Shown piece after piece: positions 10,301 through 18,414 of a stretch of 64,000 nt of DNA (position 1 is the first letter of the stretch; every line of letters starts with the position of its first letter). This DNA comes from JBBWZH01 sp035544115 (GTDB taxonomy: Bacteria; Actinomycetota; Actinomycetes; Mycobacteriales; CADCTP01). The stretch lies in the NCBI GenBank assembly GCA_963714145.1, contig OY970235.1, positions 6,262,001 through 6,326,000 of the forward strand, written 5' to 3'. The position numbers and the translations under genes are program-made. The notes beneath the pieces were generated by a model. That model searched no databases and was not told the origin of the DNA. It worked only from the letters and a program-made list of their open reading frames with translations.

Positions 10301-10747
10301 GCGCTGCACCTGACCGCCGACCGCAGCCTGGCGTTCAGCGCCCTGGGCACGCACGCCGACGCCACCTGGACCTCGGCGTTCACGCCGAACCTGGACGACC
10401 CCTGGGACAGCCCGCCGATGATCAACGTCCGGGTCACCGGTGACTTCGACCTGGCCAACCGGGCGCCGGCCGGCCAGCCATTCCGGCTGGACGTCTCCGC
10501 CCAACTCGACCGGTTCGACGGACCGACGACGCCGCGCACGCCGATCCGGCTGACCAGCCTCGAACTGTCCACTGACGACGGTGCGAGCTGGCACCCGGCG
10601 CCGGCGGCCGCGACCGGGACCAACCGGTGGGCCGCGCTGGCGCGCACCCCGCGTGGAGCCCACTACGTGTCACTGCGGATCCGGGCCGCCGACGGCTCCG
10701 GCGACGCCGTGACGCAGACCATCATCCGCGCGTACGGGCTGCGCTGA
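7394..10747 (+). CDS. Large secreted S8-family serine protease (subtilisin-like)
   Basis: About 1117 residues. ATG 7394 is chosen because it has GGAG upstream and immediately begins a signal peptide (MRRRTAGPAAAAVLVAAVAATSLA). An N-terminal propeptide precedes the catalytic domain: Asp in VAVLDSGIDATHPDL (~227), His in GHGTHVAS (~261), Ser in GTSMATPHVAG (~445). The remaining ~600 residues are beta-rich and Thr/Val-rich, as in extracellular subtilases with C-terminal sandwich domains. It should digest proteins outside the cell. The ECF sigma factor gene starts about 100 bases later on the same strand, but co-regulation is only a guess. Confidence 0.93.
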   Translation: MRRRTAGPAAAAVLVAAVAATSLAVHPPQAAGSPANPVGRTGPAASLTWQTVTLLTGDHVRVGTGADGQQVAQVQPAPGRERMVFFRRSHGKQLLVLPADAAPMVARGQLDQGLFDVTGLVREGFADSARPDLPLIVSNRPGHRPRPLGRTRTSRALPALNGLAVSERKADAGAFWTALTGGAAADVGHVWLDGRVHARLDHSVPQIGAPAAWQAGYTGRGVTVAVLDSGIDATHPDLADAVAAAKDFTGGSNGTTDGAGHGTHVASIITGSGAASGGRYVGVAPDARLAIGKVLDDTGSGAFSQVIAGMQWAATEQHARVVNLSLGLDAGSDGTDPISATLNSLTASTGTLFVVAAGNAGQDEFGEHDESVGIPGVADAALTVGAVDGADALAPFSSRGPRRGDAGVKPDLTAPGVGIVAARAAGTELGEVVGDAYVRLDGTSMATPHVAGAAAILAQQHPDWTAGRLKAALMNTAAVNPSTGVYGQGAGRVDVARAVSTQSWASPASVAVDLTPDGPATVTRPVTLHNDADTAVTLTLAAAATGPDGQPAPAVLAVAPAQVTIPPGGSAPVTVTAHRPATGRYSGRLTATSAGSQLTVPVGVVAEPQLYTVHVAGIDRAGHSAGGTLETIPWLDLLNLTTGEYAPVFVSGNGVTARVPAGRYDLAVYVDTPGPDGQIASSALVSIPALTVRKNVTVTADARTAHLLSATVDSRTAVHSGVDVAGVAQTVAGRFTASGTGSADPAVGLYVTATPKVTSRPYAFYYKTIRAEPLGGAAPKAYNLALMVNGQVPSRPTFRVADRDLAQLDSRFHADGTPLAGTRTTIQVLPGEDFPFGGGDYPVQLPGRRIELYSASPGLRWFRVLDADSTGPDGEFLSEAANDPAMRPGDRLRFDWNSAALGAVVAPGPRAKCRPGQVLMVAFPFVSPGDAYGFTPGTQQVSVLRNGAPLGSVDDIGGCFATPPGAASYALHLTADRSLAFSALGTHADATWTSAFTPNLDDPWDSPPMINVRVTGDFDLANRAPAGQPFRLDVSAQLDRFDGPTTPRTPIRLTSLELSTDDGASWHPAPAAATGTNRWAALARTPRGAHYVSLRIRAADGSGDAVTQTIIRAYGLR

Positions 10748-10849
10748 CGGATGCTTCCGCACGAGACAGTGGCCGACCGGTCCCGGCTCGGGCGGGGCGA
10801 ACCCGCCCGCCCGGCCGGCCGGCGGGCCACCAACGAACCGGAGTCGCCG

Positions 10850-11458
10850 ATGACCGCACCCCCCGAAGCCCGGCCCGCCGCCCACGCGGACGGCCGCACC
10901 GACGCGGACCACACCGCTGAGGACGCCGCCACCATGCGGGCGTCCACTTCGGACCCGGACCGGTTCGCCGCGATCTTCGACCGGTACTACCCGCAGATCC
11001 GCGGCTACGTGGCCCGGCGGCTGACCGCCGAGGTGGCCGACGACGTGACCGCGGACGCGTTCCTGGCCGCGTTCCGCAAGCGCGGCAGTTACGACCCCGG
11101 CCAGGGCAACGTGCGCTCCTGGCTGTACGGATTCGCCACCCGGGAGGTCGGCGCGCACCGGCGGGCCGAACTGCGCCGGTACCGGGCACTGGCCCGGCTC
11201 GACGCCCAGCCGAGCCGACCGGCGCCAGATGGCGCGGCCGAACCAATGGCCGCGGCCGAGCTCGACGCCCGGCTGGCCAGCGCGCTGGCCGGACTGTCCA
11301 CTGCGGACCGGGACGTGCTGCTGCTGGTCGCGCTGGCCGAGCTCAGCTACGCCGAGGTCGGCCGGGCGCTGTCCATTCCGGACGGAACCGTCGCCTCGCG
11401 GCTGAACCGGGCCCGCCGCCAACTCCGCGCCGCCCTCGGCGCCACCGAAGACAACTGA
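10850..11458 (+). CDS. ECF-type RNA polymerase sigma factor
   Basis: 202 residues. ATG 10850 is preferred because GGAG lies six bases upstream; the frame is open further back to 10751. Region 2 is visible in DPDRFAAIFDRYYPQIRGYVARRL and VADDVTADAFLAAFRKR. Region 4 is visible in LLVALAELSYAEVGRALSIPDGTVASRLNRARRQLRAAL. The protein directs RNA polymerase to a small regulon. The next gene, 16 bases on, encodes its usual partner type (CU044_5270 family), so the pair probably forms one operon. Confidence 0.92.
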   Translation: MTAPPEARPAAHADGRTDADHTAEDAATMRASTSDPDRFAAIFDRYYPQIRGYVARRLTAEVADDVTADAFLAAFRKRGSYDPGQGNVRSWLYGFATREVGAHRRAELRRYRALARLDAQPSRPAPDGAAEPMAAAELDARLASALAGLSTADRDVLLLVALAELSYAEVGRALSIPDGTVASRLNRARRQLRAALGATEDN

Positions 11459-11474
11459 GAGAGGACTGTCCACA

Positions 11475-12851
11475 ATGGACGAACTGAGACTGGTACGGGC
11501 AATGCTGGACGACCAGCCGGCGCCCACCGCAACCGAGGTCGCCGCGGCCCGCCGCCGGGTGCTCGGCAGCGCCGAGCCATCCGGCACCGACGAGCTGATC
11601 CGCACGCTCGCGCTCGCCGACGCCACCGGCACAGCGGCCACCGCCGGCCCCGCCACCGCCGGCCGGGAAGCCGCTGAACTCGCTGGGACGGCGCGACGGG
11701 CGCCGCGCGGCCCGAGCTACCGGCGCCGGGCTGGGTTCGCCGCCGTCGGCGCGGCCGCCGCCGCGGTCGCGGTGGCCGTCGCCACCGTCCCCGGCGGCGC
11801 GTCCGGACCGGGCGGCACGGCTACCGGCCGGCCCGGGCCGGCCGGCCGGGCCGGCGACGGCGCCGGCGCCGGTCAGGCCGCCGGACTGTCGGCCAGCCAG
11901 ATCCTCCTGGTCGCGGCGGACAAGGCGGCGCTCGCGCCGGCCACCGGTGCCCGCTGGCAGTTGCACACGCTGTCCGGCGGGCAGGTGCTGACCACCGGCG
12001 GCTACTTCATCGACCACCGGTACGACACCGAACTCTGGGTGCCGACGGCGGCAGCCGAGCCCACCTGGCGGATCATGCACGACCTCGGCGCCCGCCCGGC
12101 CACCCCGGCCGACGTCGCGGCCTGGAAGCAGGCCGGGGCGCCGACCCGGTGGACCATCCCGCTGCGGAAGCTGACCCCGACCGAGCAGCGGCAGCAGGCC
12201 GAGAAGATCCAGATCAACCGGAAGCTGAACCCGAACGGGCCGCTGATCAGGGCACCGAAGGCACAGACGATGACCGCCGCCGGCGGCGCCCCGTTCGCCG
12301 CCCGCGAGGACAGCCACGGCACCGTCGGCGTGATCGCGAACAAGCCACGCACGCTGGCCGAGGTGGCCGCGCTGCCGACCGACCCGGCCGCGCTGCAGGC
12401 CTGGCTGGAACGGGAGATCCGGGCCGGGTACCGGCGGGACGGCGGCACCGGCCGGTCGATGTCGGCCGACCTGTTCGAGCAGGGCATGCAGATCGCCTCG
12501 CACCTGCCGGTCTCGCCGGCGCTGCGCTCGGCCACCTTCCGGATGCTGGCCGGGCTGCCCGGGGTCCGCGCGGTCGGCCAGGTGCGTGACCCGCTCGGCC
12601 GCGCCGGCTACGCGGTCGGGCTGCCGGAGAAGTCCGGCGGTGCCGTCAACGAGCAGCGGCTGATCCTCGACCTGCGCACCGGCGCGACCCTGGCCTGGGA
12701 GGTCGTCGTCCTCGCCGCCTACCCGGCGGACCCGCGCAGCGCGCAGGCCGGCCAGGTCGCGACGTACGAGGTGACGGTCGGCGCCGGCTGGACCAACGCG
12801 CGGCCGAAGCTCCCGGCCCGCCAGATCGGTCCGGAGGACGCCGTCGGCTGA
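11475..12851 (+). CDS. CU044_5270-family membrane protein, putative ECF sigma partner
   Basis: 458 residues. The start ATG 11475 has GAGAGGA upstream and sits inside a copy of the palindrome GTCCACAATGGAC. The N-terminal ~80 residues (MDELRLVRAMLDDQPAPTATEVAAARRRVL) resemble the cytosolic segment of anti-sigma-like proteins. A single membrane helix (GFAAVGAAAAAVAVAVATV) follows, then a Gly/Ala linker and an extracellular domain of ~300 residues. The family typically follows ECF sigma genes in actinomycetes and is inferred to control them. Direct anti-sigma activity is not demonstrated by sequence. Confidence 0.8.
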   Translation: MDELRLVRAMLDDQPAPTATEVAAARRRVLGSAEPSGTDELIRTLALADATGTAATAGPATAGREAAELAGTARRAPRGPSYRRRAGFAAVGAAAAAVAVAVATVPGGASGPGGTATGRPGPAGRAGDGAGAGQAAGLSASQILLVAADKAALAPATGARWQLHTLSGGQVLTTGGYFIDHRYDTELWVPTAAAEPTWRIMHDLGARPATPADVAAWKQAGAPTRWTIPLRKLTPTEQRQQAEKIQINRKLNPNGPLIRAPKAQTMTAAGGAPFAAREDSHGTVGVIANKPRTLAEVAALPTDPAALQAWLEREIRAGYRRDGGTGRSMSADLFEQGMQIASHLPVSPALRSATFRMLAGLPGVRAVGQVRDPLGRAGYAVGLPEKSGGAVNEQRLILDLRTGATLAWEVVVLAAYPADPRSAQAGQVATYEVTVGAGWTNARPKLPARQIGPEDAVG

Positions 12852-12878
12852 CGCACCCGATCCCGCCGCCGGCTCGAC

Positions 12879-12904
12879 GCCGGCCCGGCAGCCGCCGGGC
12901 CGGC
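12879..12904 (+). terminator. Hairpin after the ECF operon
   Basis: GCCGGCCCGGC (12879-12889) and GCCGGGCCGGC (12894-12904) form a perfect 11-bp stem with a 4-nt loop (AGCC), just downstream of the sigma-partner gene. The rest of 12905-13032 is CCAGCC/GGCCGG low-complexity sequence. Confidence 0.6.
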
Positions 12905-13032
12905 TGGCCGGTCCGGCGAGCTCAGGCTGGTCGGTCCGCCCAGAGCGGGCCGGCCAGCCCAGCCGGCCCGGCCTGGCCAGCCCAGCCGACCCGGCCATCC
13001 CGGCCGGGCCGAGCCGCGGGCTGAGCTGCGGG

Positions 13033-14184
13033 CTAGGACGTCCGCCGCAGTGCCTGCCGGGCGATCACCAGCTGCTGGATCTGGCTGGTGCCCTCATAGA
13101 TGCGGAACAGCCGGGCGTCCCGATAGAACCGCTCAACCGGCACGCCACGCATGTAGCCGGCGCCACCGTGCACCTGCACCGCCCGGTCCGCCACCCGGCC
13201 CACCATCTCGCTGGCGAAGTACTTGGCCGCGGACGGCCCGAGCCGGGTGTCGGTGCCGGCGTCGTACCCGCGGGCGACCTCCAGCACCAGGCTGCGGCCG
13301 GCCAGATGCTCGGTGACCGAGTCGGCCAGCAGCCCCTGCACCAACTGGAACTCGGCGATCGGGGTGCCGCCCTGCCGCCGGTCCCGGGCGTAGTTGACCA
13401 TCTCGTCCACCAGCCGGCCGGCCATCCCGACGCAGAGCGCGGCGATCTGGATCCGGCCGTGGCCCAGGCTGCGCATCGCGGTCACGTACCCCTGGCCCAC
13501 CCCGGCGGCGCCACCGACCACCGCGTCGGCCGGCACCCGGACGCCGGTAAAGGACACGTCCGCGGTCCAGGCGCCGAACTGGCCCATCTTGTGGTCCCGG
13601 GGGCCGACCTCGAGGCCGGCGACGTCCCTGGGCACCAGGAACGCGGTGATCCCGGCCGGTCCGGTGGCATCGGGGTCGGACCGGGCGAACACCATGAACA
13701 CGCCCGCCACCGGAGCGTTGGTGATGTAGCGCTTGGCGCCGTCGATCACCCACCCATCGCCGTCCCGGACCGCGGCGGTACGCAGCCCGGTCGGGTCGGA
13801 GCCGGCCTCCGCCTCGGTCAGCGCGAACGCGGACACCACCTCGCCGCTGGCCAGCCGGGGCAGCCAGGCCTGCCGCTGCTGCTCGGTGCCGCCGAGCAGG
13901 ACGGTCCGCCCGGCGATGCCGTTGTTCGTGCCGAACAGCGAGCGCAGTGCCGGCGTGGTGTAGCCCAACTCGAACACCAGCCGGGTCTCCTGCTCCATGG
14001 TCAGCCCCAGCCCGCCGTACCCGGGCGGCAGCGCGTACCCGAACAGGCCCATCTCCTTGCAGGCCTGGACGAGGTCGGCCGGCACCTCGTCGCGCTCGTC
14101 GATCTCGGCCTCGCGGGGCAGCACCCGCTCCCGGACGAACCGGCCGACGCTGGCCAGGATCTCGACGAAGTCGGCCTCTTCCAC
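13033..14184 (-). CDS. Acyl-CoA dehydrogenase (first copy)
   Basis: 383 residues. GTG 14184 is chosen because GGGAGG lies five bases upstream and the resulting length is normal; the frame is open further to 14295. Motifs: FALTEAEAGSDP (FAD/substrate loop), WVIDGAKRYITNA, the C-terminal signature VQVHGGAGYMRGVPVERFYRDARLFRIYEGTSQIQQLVIARQAL. The Glu of YEGTSQIQ is at the usual position of the catalytic base in some subfamilies. It oxidises acyl-CoA with FAD in the cytosol; chain-length preference is unknown. A separate paralogue lies at 18930-20144. Confidence 0.92.
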   Translation of the reverse strand: MEEADFVEILASVGRFVRERVLPREAEIDERDEVPADLVQACKEMGLFGYALPPGYGGLGLTMEQETRLVFELGYTTPALRSLFGTNNGIAGRTVLLGGTEQQRQAWLPRLASGEVVSAFALTEAEAGSDPTGLRTAAVRDGDGWVIDGAKRYITNAPVAGVFMVFARSDPDATGPAGITAFLVPRDVAGLEVGPRDHKMGQFGAWTADVSFTGVRVPADAVVGGAAGVGQGYVTAMRSLGHGRIQIAALCVGMAGRLVDEMVNYARDRRQGGTPIAEFQLVQGLLADSVTEHLAGRSLVLEVARGYDAGTDTRLGPSAAKYFASEMVGRVADRAVQVHGGAGYMRGVPVERFYRDARLFRIYEGTSQIQQLVIARQALRRTS

Positions 14185-14507
14185 CGGTGCCTCCCGCTCC
14201 GCCACCGCTGAACTGACCGGCCACCAAACAGAATGGCGTTCGGTAACCCCTGCCAGATCCTCCACCGACGCCCGACCCAAGTCGATCCGGAACAAGAACC
14301 CGCAGCTCAGCGGCCTGCCGCTGGCGGACCGCCCGGCGGTCGAGCCGGCGGAGCCGCGGGCCGGCGAGCCAGGGGCCGGCCGGCCGGCGGGTCAGGGCGG
14401 CGGGTCGGCGGGTCGGCGGGCTGACCGGCGGGTCGGGCTGGCGGAGCCGCGGGCCCGGGGCGGCAGAGCCGCGAGCCGGACGGCGGAACCGCTGGCGACC
14501 CGCCCGG
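14185..14507. other. Low-complexity intergenic region with G-rich tract
   Basis: No supported gene. 14330-14500 is built of CGGAGCCGCGGG and GGGTCGGC-type repeats. On the + strand, 14390-14445 has several GGG runs spaced by short loops and could form G-quadruplex DNA. It is downstream of the Mug-type gene. Confidence 0.5.
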
Positions 14508-15059
14508 TCAGCCGGCCGCGGCCAGCGCGGACCGGAGCTCGGCGTAGCCGGCAGTGAGCGCCGGCTGCTGGTAGTGGGCGTTCAACCCGCTCGGGTTCGG
14601 CAGCACCCAGAGCCGCGCCGGGCCCAGCCGGCCGGGCTGCGCGCCGACCCGGGCGCGCGGCTGGCCGAACGCGATCCGGTACGCGGTCACGCCGAGGATC
14701 GCGACGACCGGCGGCCGCCACCGGTCGACCAGCGCGCGCAGCGCCGGCACACCGGCCCGGATCTCGTCCGGGGTCAACTCGTCGGCGCGTGCGGTAGCCC
14801 GGCTGACCAGGTTGGTGATGCCGATACCGGCGGCGAGCAGCGCGGCGGACTCGTCCGGCCGCAACCGGCGCGGCGTCAGCCCGGACTCGTGCAGCGTGAC
14901 CCAGAGCCGGTTCCCGGGCCGCCCGAAGTGCCAGCCGGACCAGGCCGAGTACAGCCCCGGATTGATCCCGACCAGCAGCAGCCGCAGCCCAGGCCCGACC
15001 AGGTCGGGCAGCACCGCACCGGCCGCGGCGAGCAACTCCACCCGGGACGGCCCAGCCAC
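14508..15059 (-). CDS. mug: Mug-type G:T/U mismatch-specific DNA glycosylase
   Basis: 183 residues. GTG 15059 is chosen because GAGGA precedes it at 7 bases; the much longer open frame upstream is only repeat-encoded Gly/Arg sequence. The family motif GINPG is present in LLLVGINPGLYSAWSGWHFG, followed by GNRLWVTLHESGLTPRRLRPDE and the C-terminal LPNPSGLNAHY. These are the features of the Mug/TDG branch of uracil-DNA glycosylases. It removes uracil or thymine mispaired with guanine. The gene is preceded by 17-bp G-rich repeats at 15140-15316. Confidence 0.88.
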   Translation of the reverse strand: MAGPSRVELLAAAGAVLPDLVGPGLRLLLVGINPGLYSAWSGWHFGRPGNRLWVTLHESGLTPRRLRPDESAALLAAGIGITNLVSRATARADELTPDEIRAGVPALRALVDRWRPPVVAILGVTAYRIAFGQPRARVGAQPGRLGPARLWVLPNPSGLNAHYQQPALTAGYAELRSALAAAG

Positions 15060-15139
15060 CTGGCCATCCTCGCACCGCCGACCCCACCCCGACCCGCCAC
15101 CCGCCCGCCGCTCGCTCCGGCCCGCCGGCCGCGGCCCAC

Positions 15140-15316
15140 CCCCAGCCCGGCCCGCCACCCAGCCCGACTCACCACCCAGCCCGACCTGCCGCCCAGCCCG
15201 ACCTGCCGGCCAGCCGGACCCGCCCCAGCCCGACCTGCCGCCCAGCCGGGCCGCCACCCAGCCCGACGGGCTGCGCAGCCCGACCCACCACCCAGCCCGA
15301 CCCACCACCCGGCCCC
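15140..15316. repeat. Degenerate 17-bp tandem repeat upstream of the Mug-type gene
   Basis: About ten diverged copies of a unit like CACCCAGCCCGACCTGC. The complementary strand, which is the coding sense of the downstream mug gene, reads GGGTCGGGCTGGGTGGTGGG-like runs and meets the G-quadruplex pattern (four GGG runs with short loops). The block lies between mug (-) and the flavoenzyme gene (+), in the presumed mug leader or promoter. Confidence 0.75.
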
Positions 15317-15427
15317 GTCGGCGGAGGTGGCAGCAGGGGTACGGATGGGTAAGGCAGTGACAACTTCGCGATCACCTGCCCCCTGGTCGTTGCGGCGCAA
15401 TCCGGTCCAACCGAAGGGGGCTCACCC

Positions 15428-17152
15428 ATGACGACCATCCGCGACGCCGGCCCCCCGTTACCCCGGCGGCTGTTCCTCGCCGGCTCCGCGGCCGCGCTGG
15501 CCACCGGCTGGATGCCCTGGACCCGGCTGTCCGCCGCGGCCGACCCGGGCTGCCCGGCCCCGCCGCAGTTCCCCGCGTCCATCGAGCTGTTCCGGCAGGC
15601 CTACCGCAACTGGGTCGGCGAGATCCGGGTGGCCGATGTCTGGACCTGCCTGCCCCGCCAGCCCGCCGACGTCGTCCTGCTCGCCGACTGGGCCCAGGCC
15701 AACGGCTACCGGCTGCGCGCGCAGGGCCACGCCCACAGCTGGGCCCCGCTCACGCTGACCACCGGCGACGGCTGCGCGCTCCGGACCGTGCTGGTCGACA
15801 CCACCCACCACCTCGCCGGCATGCAACTGGTCAGCGGCGATCCGGCTGCGGTCCGGGTGCAGGCCGGCGCCGCGATGGAGGACCTACTGCGCTACCTGCG
15901 CGACGCCGGCTACGGGCTGACCGCCGTCCCGGCGCCGGGCGACCTGTCCGTCGGCGGCGCGCTGGCCGTGGACGCGTACGGCACCGCCGTCCCGGCCGCC
16001 GGTGAGACGCCGCTGCCGGGCCACACGTACGGCTCGCTGAGCAACCTGGTGCTCTCGATCACCGCGGTGGTCTGGGACGCCGCGGCCGGCGGCTACCGGC
16101 TGCGCACGGTCGACCGGTCCGAACCGGACTGCGCGGCCCTGCTCACCCACCTCGGCCGGGCCTTCGTCACCGAGGTCACCCTGCGGGTCGGCGCCGACCA
16201 GAGCCTGCGCTGCGTCAGCGACCTGACCATCCCGGCCGGCGAGCTGTTCTCCGCCGGTACCGGCCGCACGCTGGCCAGCTACGTCGAGCAGGCCGGCCGG
16301 GTGGAGGCGATCTGGTTCCCGTTCACCGACCGGCCCTGGCTGAAGGTATGGAGCGTCAGCCCGAACCGGCCGCTCACCTCCCGGCCGGCGGTGGCCCCGT
16401 ACAACTACCCGTTCTCGGACAACGTCCCGGAGCCGGTGGCCAGGCTGGCCGGCCGGATCGTGTCCGGCGAGCCGGAGCTGGCGCCGGCATTCGGCCAGGC
16501 CCAGTTCACCGCGACCGCGGCCGGGCTGGCCGCGACCGGGTCCGCCGACCTCTGGGGCCCGTCCGCGAACCTGCTGCTCTACGTCCGGCCGACCACGATG
16601 CGGCTGACCGCCAACGGCTACGCGGTGCTCACCAGCCGGGCCAACATCCAGCGGGTGGTCGCCGAGTTCGTCGCCGCCTACCAGGACCTGCTGACCGCGT
16701 ACCAGACCGACGGGCGGTATCCAGTGAACGGCCCGGTCGAGATCCGGGTCACCGGCCTGGACCAGCCGGCCGACCCTGGCGTACCCGGCGCGTGGCCACC
16801 GGGCCTGTCCGCACTGCGCCCGCGCCCGGACCATCCAGAGTGGACCGTCGCGGTCTGGCTGGACCTGCTCACCCTGCCCGCCAGCCCCTACGTGGACGAG
16901 TTCTACCGCCGGCTGGAGGAGTTCGTACTGACCAACTACACCGGCTACGCGACGGTCCGGCCAGAATGGTCGAAGGGCTGGGCCTACACCGACGCCGGCG
17001 CCTGGACCAACCAGACCGTCCTCACCGGCACCGTCCCAGCCGCCTACCGGCAGGGCCCCGACCCCAGCTGGGATGCCACCCTGGCCACCCTCAACCGCCT
17101 GGACCCCCACCGCACCTTCACCAACCCCTTCCTCAACACCCTGCTCCCGTAA
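15428..17152 (+). CDS. Secreted FAD-linked oxidase resembling cholesterol oxidase (VAO type)
   Basis: 574 residues, starting at ATG 15428 with GGGGG upstream. A twin-arginine-like signal (PRRLFLAGSAAALATGW) suggests folded export. An FAD-binding domain of the vanillyl-alcohol oxidase fold follows: QGHAHSWAPLT, VQAGAAMEDLLRYLRDAGYGL, and the SVGGALAVDAYGT loop. The C-terminal half contains FTDRPWLKVWSVSP, the substrate-binding region of type II (covalent-FAD) cholesterol oxidases, with later TNYTGYATVRPEWSKGWAYT. It probably oxidises a sterol or similar alcohol with O2, giving H2O2. Sterol specificity is inferred from overall resemblance. Confidence 0.82.
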   Translation: MTTIRDAGPPLPRRLFLAGSAAALATGWMPWTRLSAAADPGCPAPPQFPASIELFRQAYRNWVGEIRVADVWTCLPRQPADVVLLADWAQANGYRLRAQGHAHSWAPLTLTTGDGCALRTVLVDTTHHLAGMQLVSGDPAAVRVQAGAAMEDLLRYLRDAGYGLTAVPAPGDLSVGGALAVDAYGTAVPAAGETPLPGHTYGSLSNLVLSITAVVWDAAAGGYRLRTVDRSEPDCAALLTHLGRAFVTEVTLRVGADQSLRCVSDLTIPAGELFSAGTGRTLASYVEQAGRVEAIWFPFTDRPWLKVWSVSPNRPLTSRPAVAPYNYPFSDNVPEPVARLAGRIVSGEPELAPAFGQAQFTATAAGLAATGSADLWGPSANLLLYVRPTTMRLTANGYAVLTSRANIQRVVAEFVAAYQDLLTAYQTDGRYPVNGPVEIRVTGLDQPADPGVPGAWPPGLSALRPRPDHPEWTVAVWLDLLTLPASPYVDEFYRRLEEFVLTNYTGYATVRPEWSKGWAYTDAGAWTNQTVLTGTVPAAYRQGPDPSWDATLATLNRLDPHRTFTNPFLNTLLP

Positions 17153-17171
17153 CGCCGAACCCCGCCCCGCG

Positions 17172-17836
17172 GGCAACCAACCCCGCCCCGCCGGCGACCG
17201 CTCTGCCCGCGCGGGCAACCGCTCCGCCCCGCGGGCAACCGACCCCGCCCCGCGGGCGACCGCTCCGGCCTGCGGGCGACGGGCCCGCCGCGTGTGACGG
17301 ATGCGGCCCGGGAGTGACGGATTCCACCCGCGCGGGTGACGGCTTCGGCCCGCGGGTGACGGGTTCGGCCCCGCGGGTGATGGCGCAGAGCCATCACCGG
17401 CGAAGCAAACCCGTCACCAGCGACCGCAACTCGTCACCAGCCCCACCACGGCATCACCACGCCTCACCACCGCGGCACACCGTGCTCCGCGGTCGACGGC
17501 TTCGGCCCGCGGATGACGGCCTCCGCCCGCGCGAGCGACGGGCCCGGCGCGGGTGACGGATGCCGCCCGGGAGTGATGGGGTCCACCCGCGGGTGACCGC
17601 TTCCACGCGCCCGCGGGTGACGGCTTCGGCCCGCGGGTGACGGCTTCGGGCCACGGGTGACGGCTTCGGGCCACGGGTGACGGGTTCGGGCCACGGGTGA
17701 CGGGTTCGGCCCGCGGGGTGATGGCGCAGAGCCATCACTGGCGAAGCAAACCGTCACCGGCGACCGCAACTCGTCACCGGCCCCACCACGGCATCACCAC
17801 ACCCCACCACCGCGGCACACCGTGGTCCGCGGTCAG
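17172..17836. repeat. Mirrored array of 20-bp-spaced GTGACG/CGTCAC units, two modules
   Basis: No gene is supported here. Left arms carry GGCRACC or GTGACGG every ~20-21 bases (for example 17294, 17314, 17336, 17356; 17617, 17637, 17657, 17677, 17697). Each module then has a hairpin palindrome GTGATGGC-GCAGA-GCCATCAC (17377-17397 and 17718-17738). Right arms carry the complementary CATCAC/CGTCAC at 20-base steps (17392, 17412, 17432, 17452; 17751/2, 17772, 17792). The centre plus right arm (17377-17494 and 17718-17834) is a ~117-bp duplication with about seven differences. The array fills the whole gap between the flavoenzyme and the I36-like gene. Confidence 0.9.
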
Positions 17837-17839
17837 GGG

Positions 17840-18211
17840 TTACGGCAGTGGACGGATGCGGACGCTGAGCGCAGCCGGGTCGATGTTGTCCACCTGCCGG
17901 GTCACGAAGGCAGGGCTGGCCGGCGTCCGGCAGGTGCTGTCCAGGTACAGCAGGATGGTCTGTTCGGCGCCGCGGTTCACCGCCGAGCGGACCTGGGGCA
18001 GCCCCAGGCTCGCCGCGGAGCGGCAGCCGAACCCGCCGGGCAACTCCACCTGCGTACCGGTCTCGCTGGGGCCGGAGTACACGCACGCACCGCCGATCGG
18101 GCACCCCGCCGCCGCGCCGGGCTGAGCCGCGCCGGCCGGGGCGGCCCCGCCCACCGCGGCCGCCACGAGCACGGCCGCCGCCGCCAGACCTCGCCCGACC
18201 CATCGCCGCAT
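17840..18211 (-). CDS. Small secreted I36-type peptidase-inhibitor-like protein
   Basis: 123 residues. ATG 18211 is chosen because GAGGAG lies five bases upstream. The N-terminus (MRRWVGRGLAAAAVLVAAAVGGAAPAGAA) is a signal peptide. The mature part has CPIGGACVYSGP, a FGC, RSAVN, and a late Cys, matching the I36 layout. It should be extracellular; inhibition of a protease is inferred. Its stop abuts the repeat array, so its transcript probably ends within that array. Confidence 0.65.
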   Translation of the reverse strand: MRRWVGRGLAAAAVLVAAAVGGAAPAGAAQPGAAAGCPIGGACVYSGPSETGTQVELPGGFGCRSAASLGLPQVRSAVNRGAEQTILLYLDSTCRTPASPAFVTRQVDNIDPAALSVRIRPLP

Positions 18212-18414
18212 CGTCACTCCTCGTCGTAGCGCCCCGTGCCGGCCGATATGGTCGCATTCGGCCCGGCGCACCGGTCCGTCCAGCACCGAATCGGCATAGC
18301 CCGCCGAACCCCAGCCCCGCCGGACCCAGCCCCGCCGGACAAAGCCGGCTGAACACAGCCCGCCGGACCCCAACTGGCTCGGCAGGGCCCGCCGAGGCAA
18401 GGCAGGATGGACGG

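Noticed and set aside
11465..11480. DnaA box and origin of replication, from GTCCACA words
   Set aside because: The words are spread singly over 55 kb, mostly inside genes, with no cluster and no dnaA/dnaN neighbours.
17172..17836. CRISPR array
   Set aside because: The repeated part is only 6-9 bases, the filler is itself repetitive rather than unique, arms are mirrored, and no cas gene is present.
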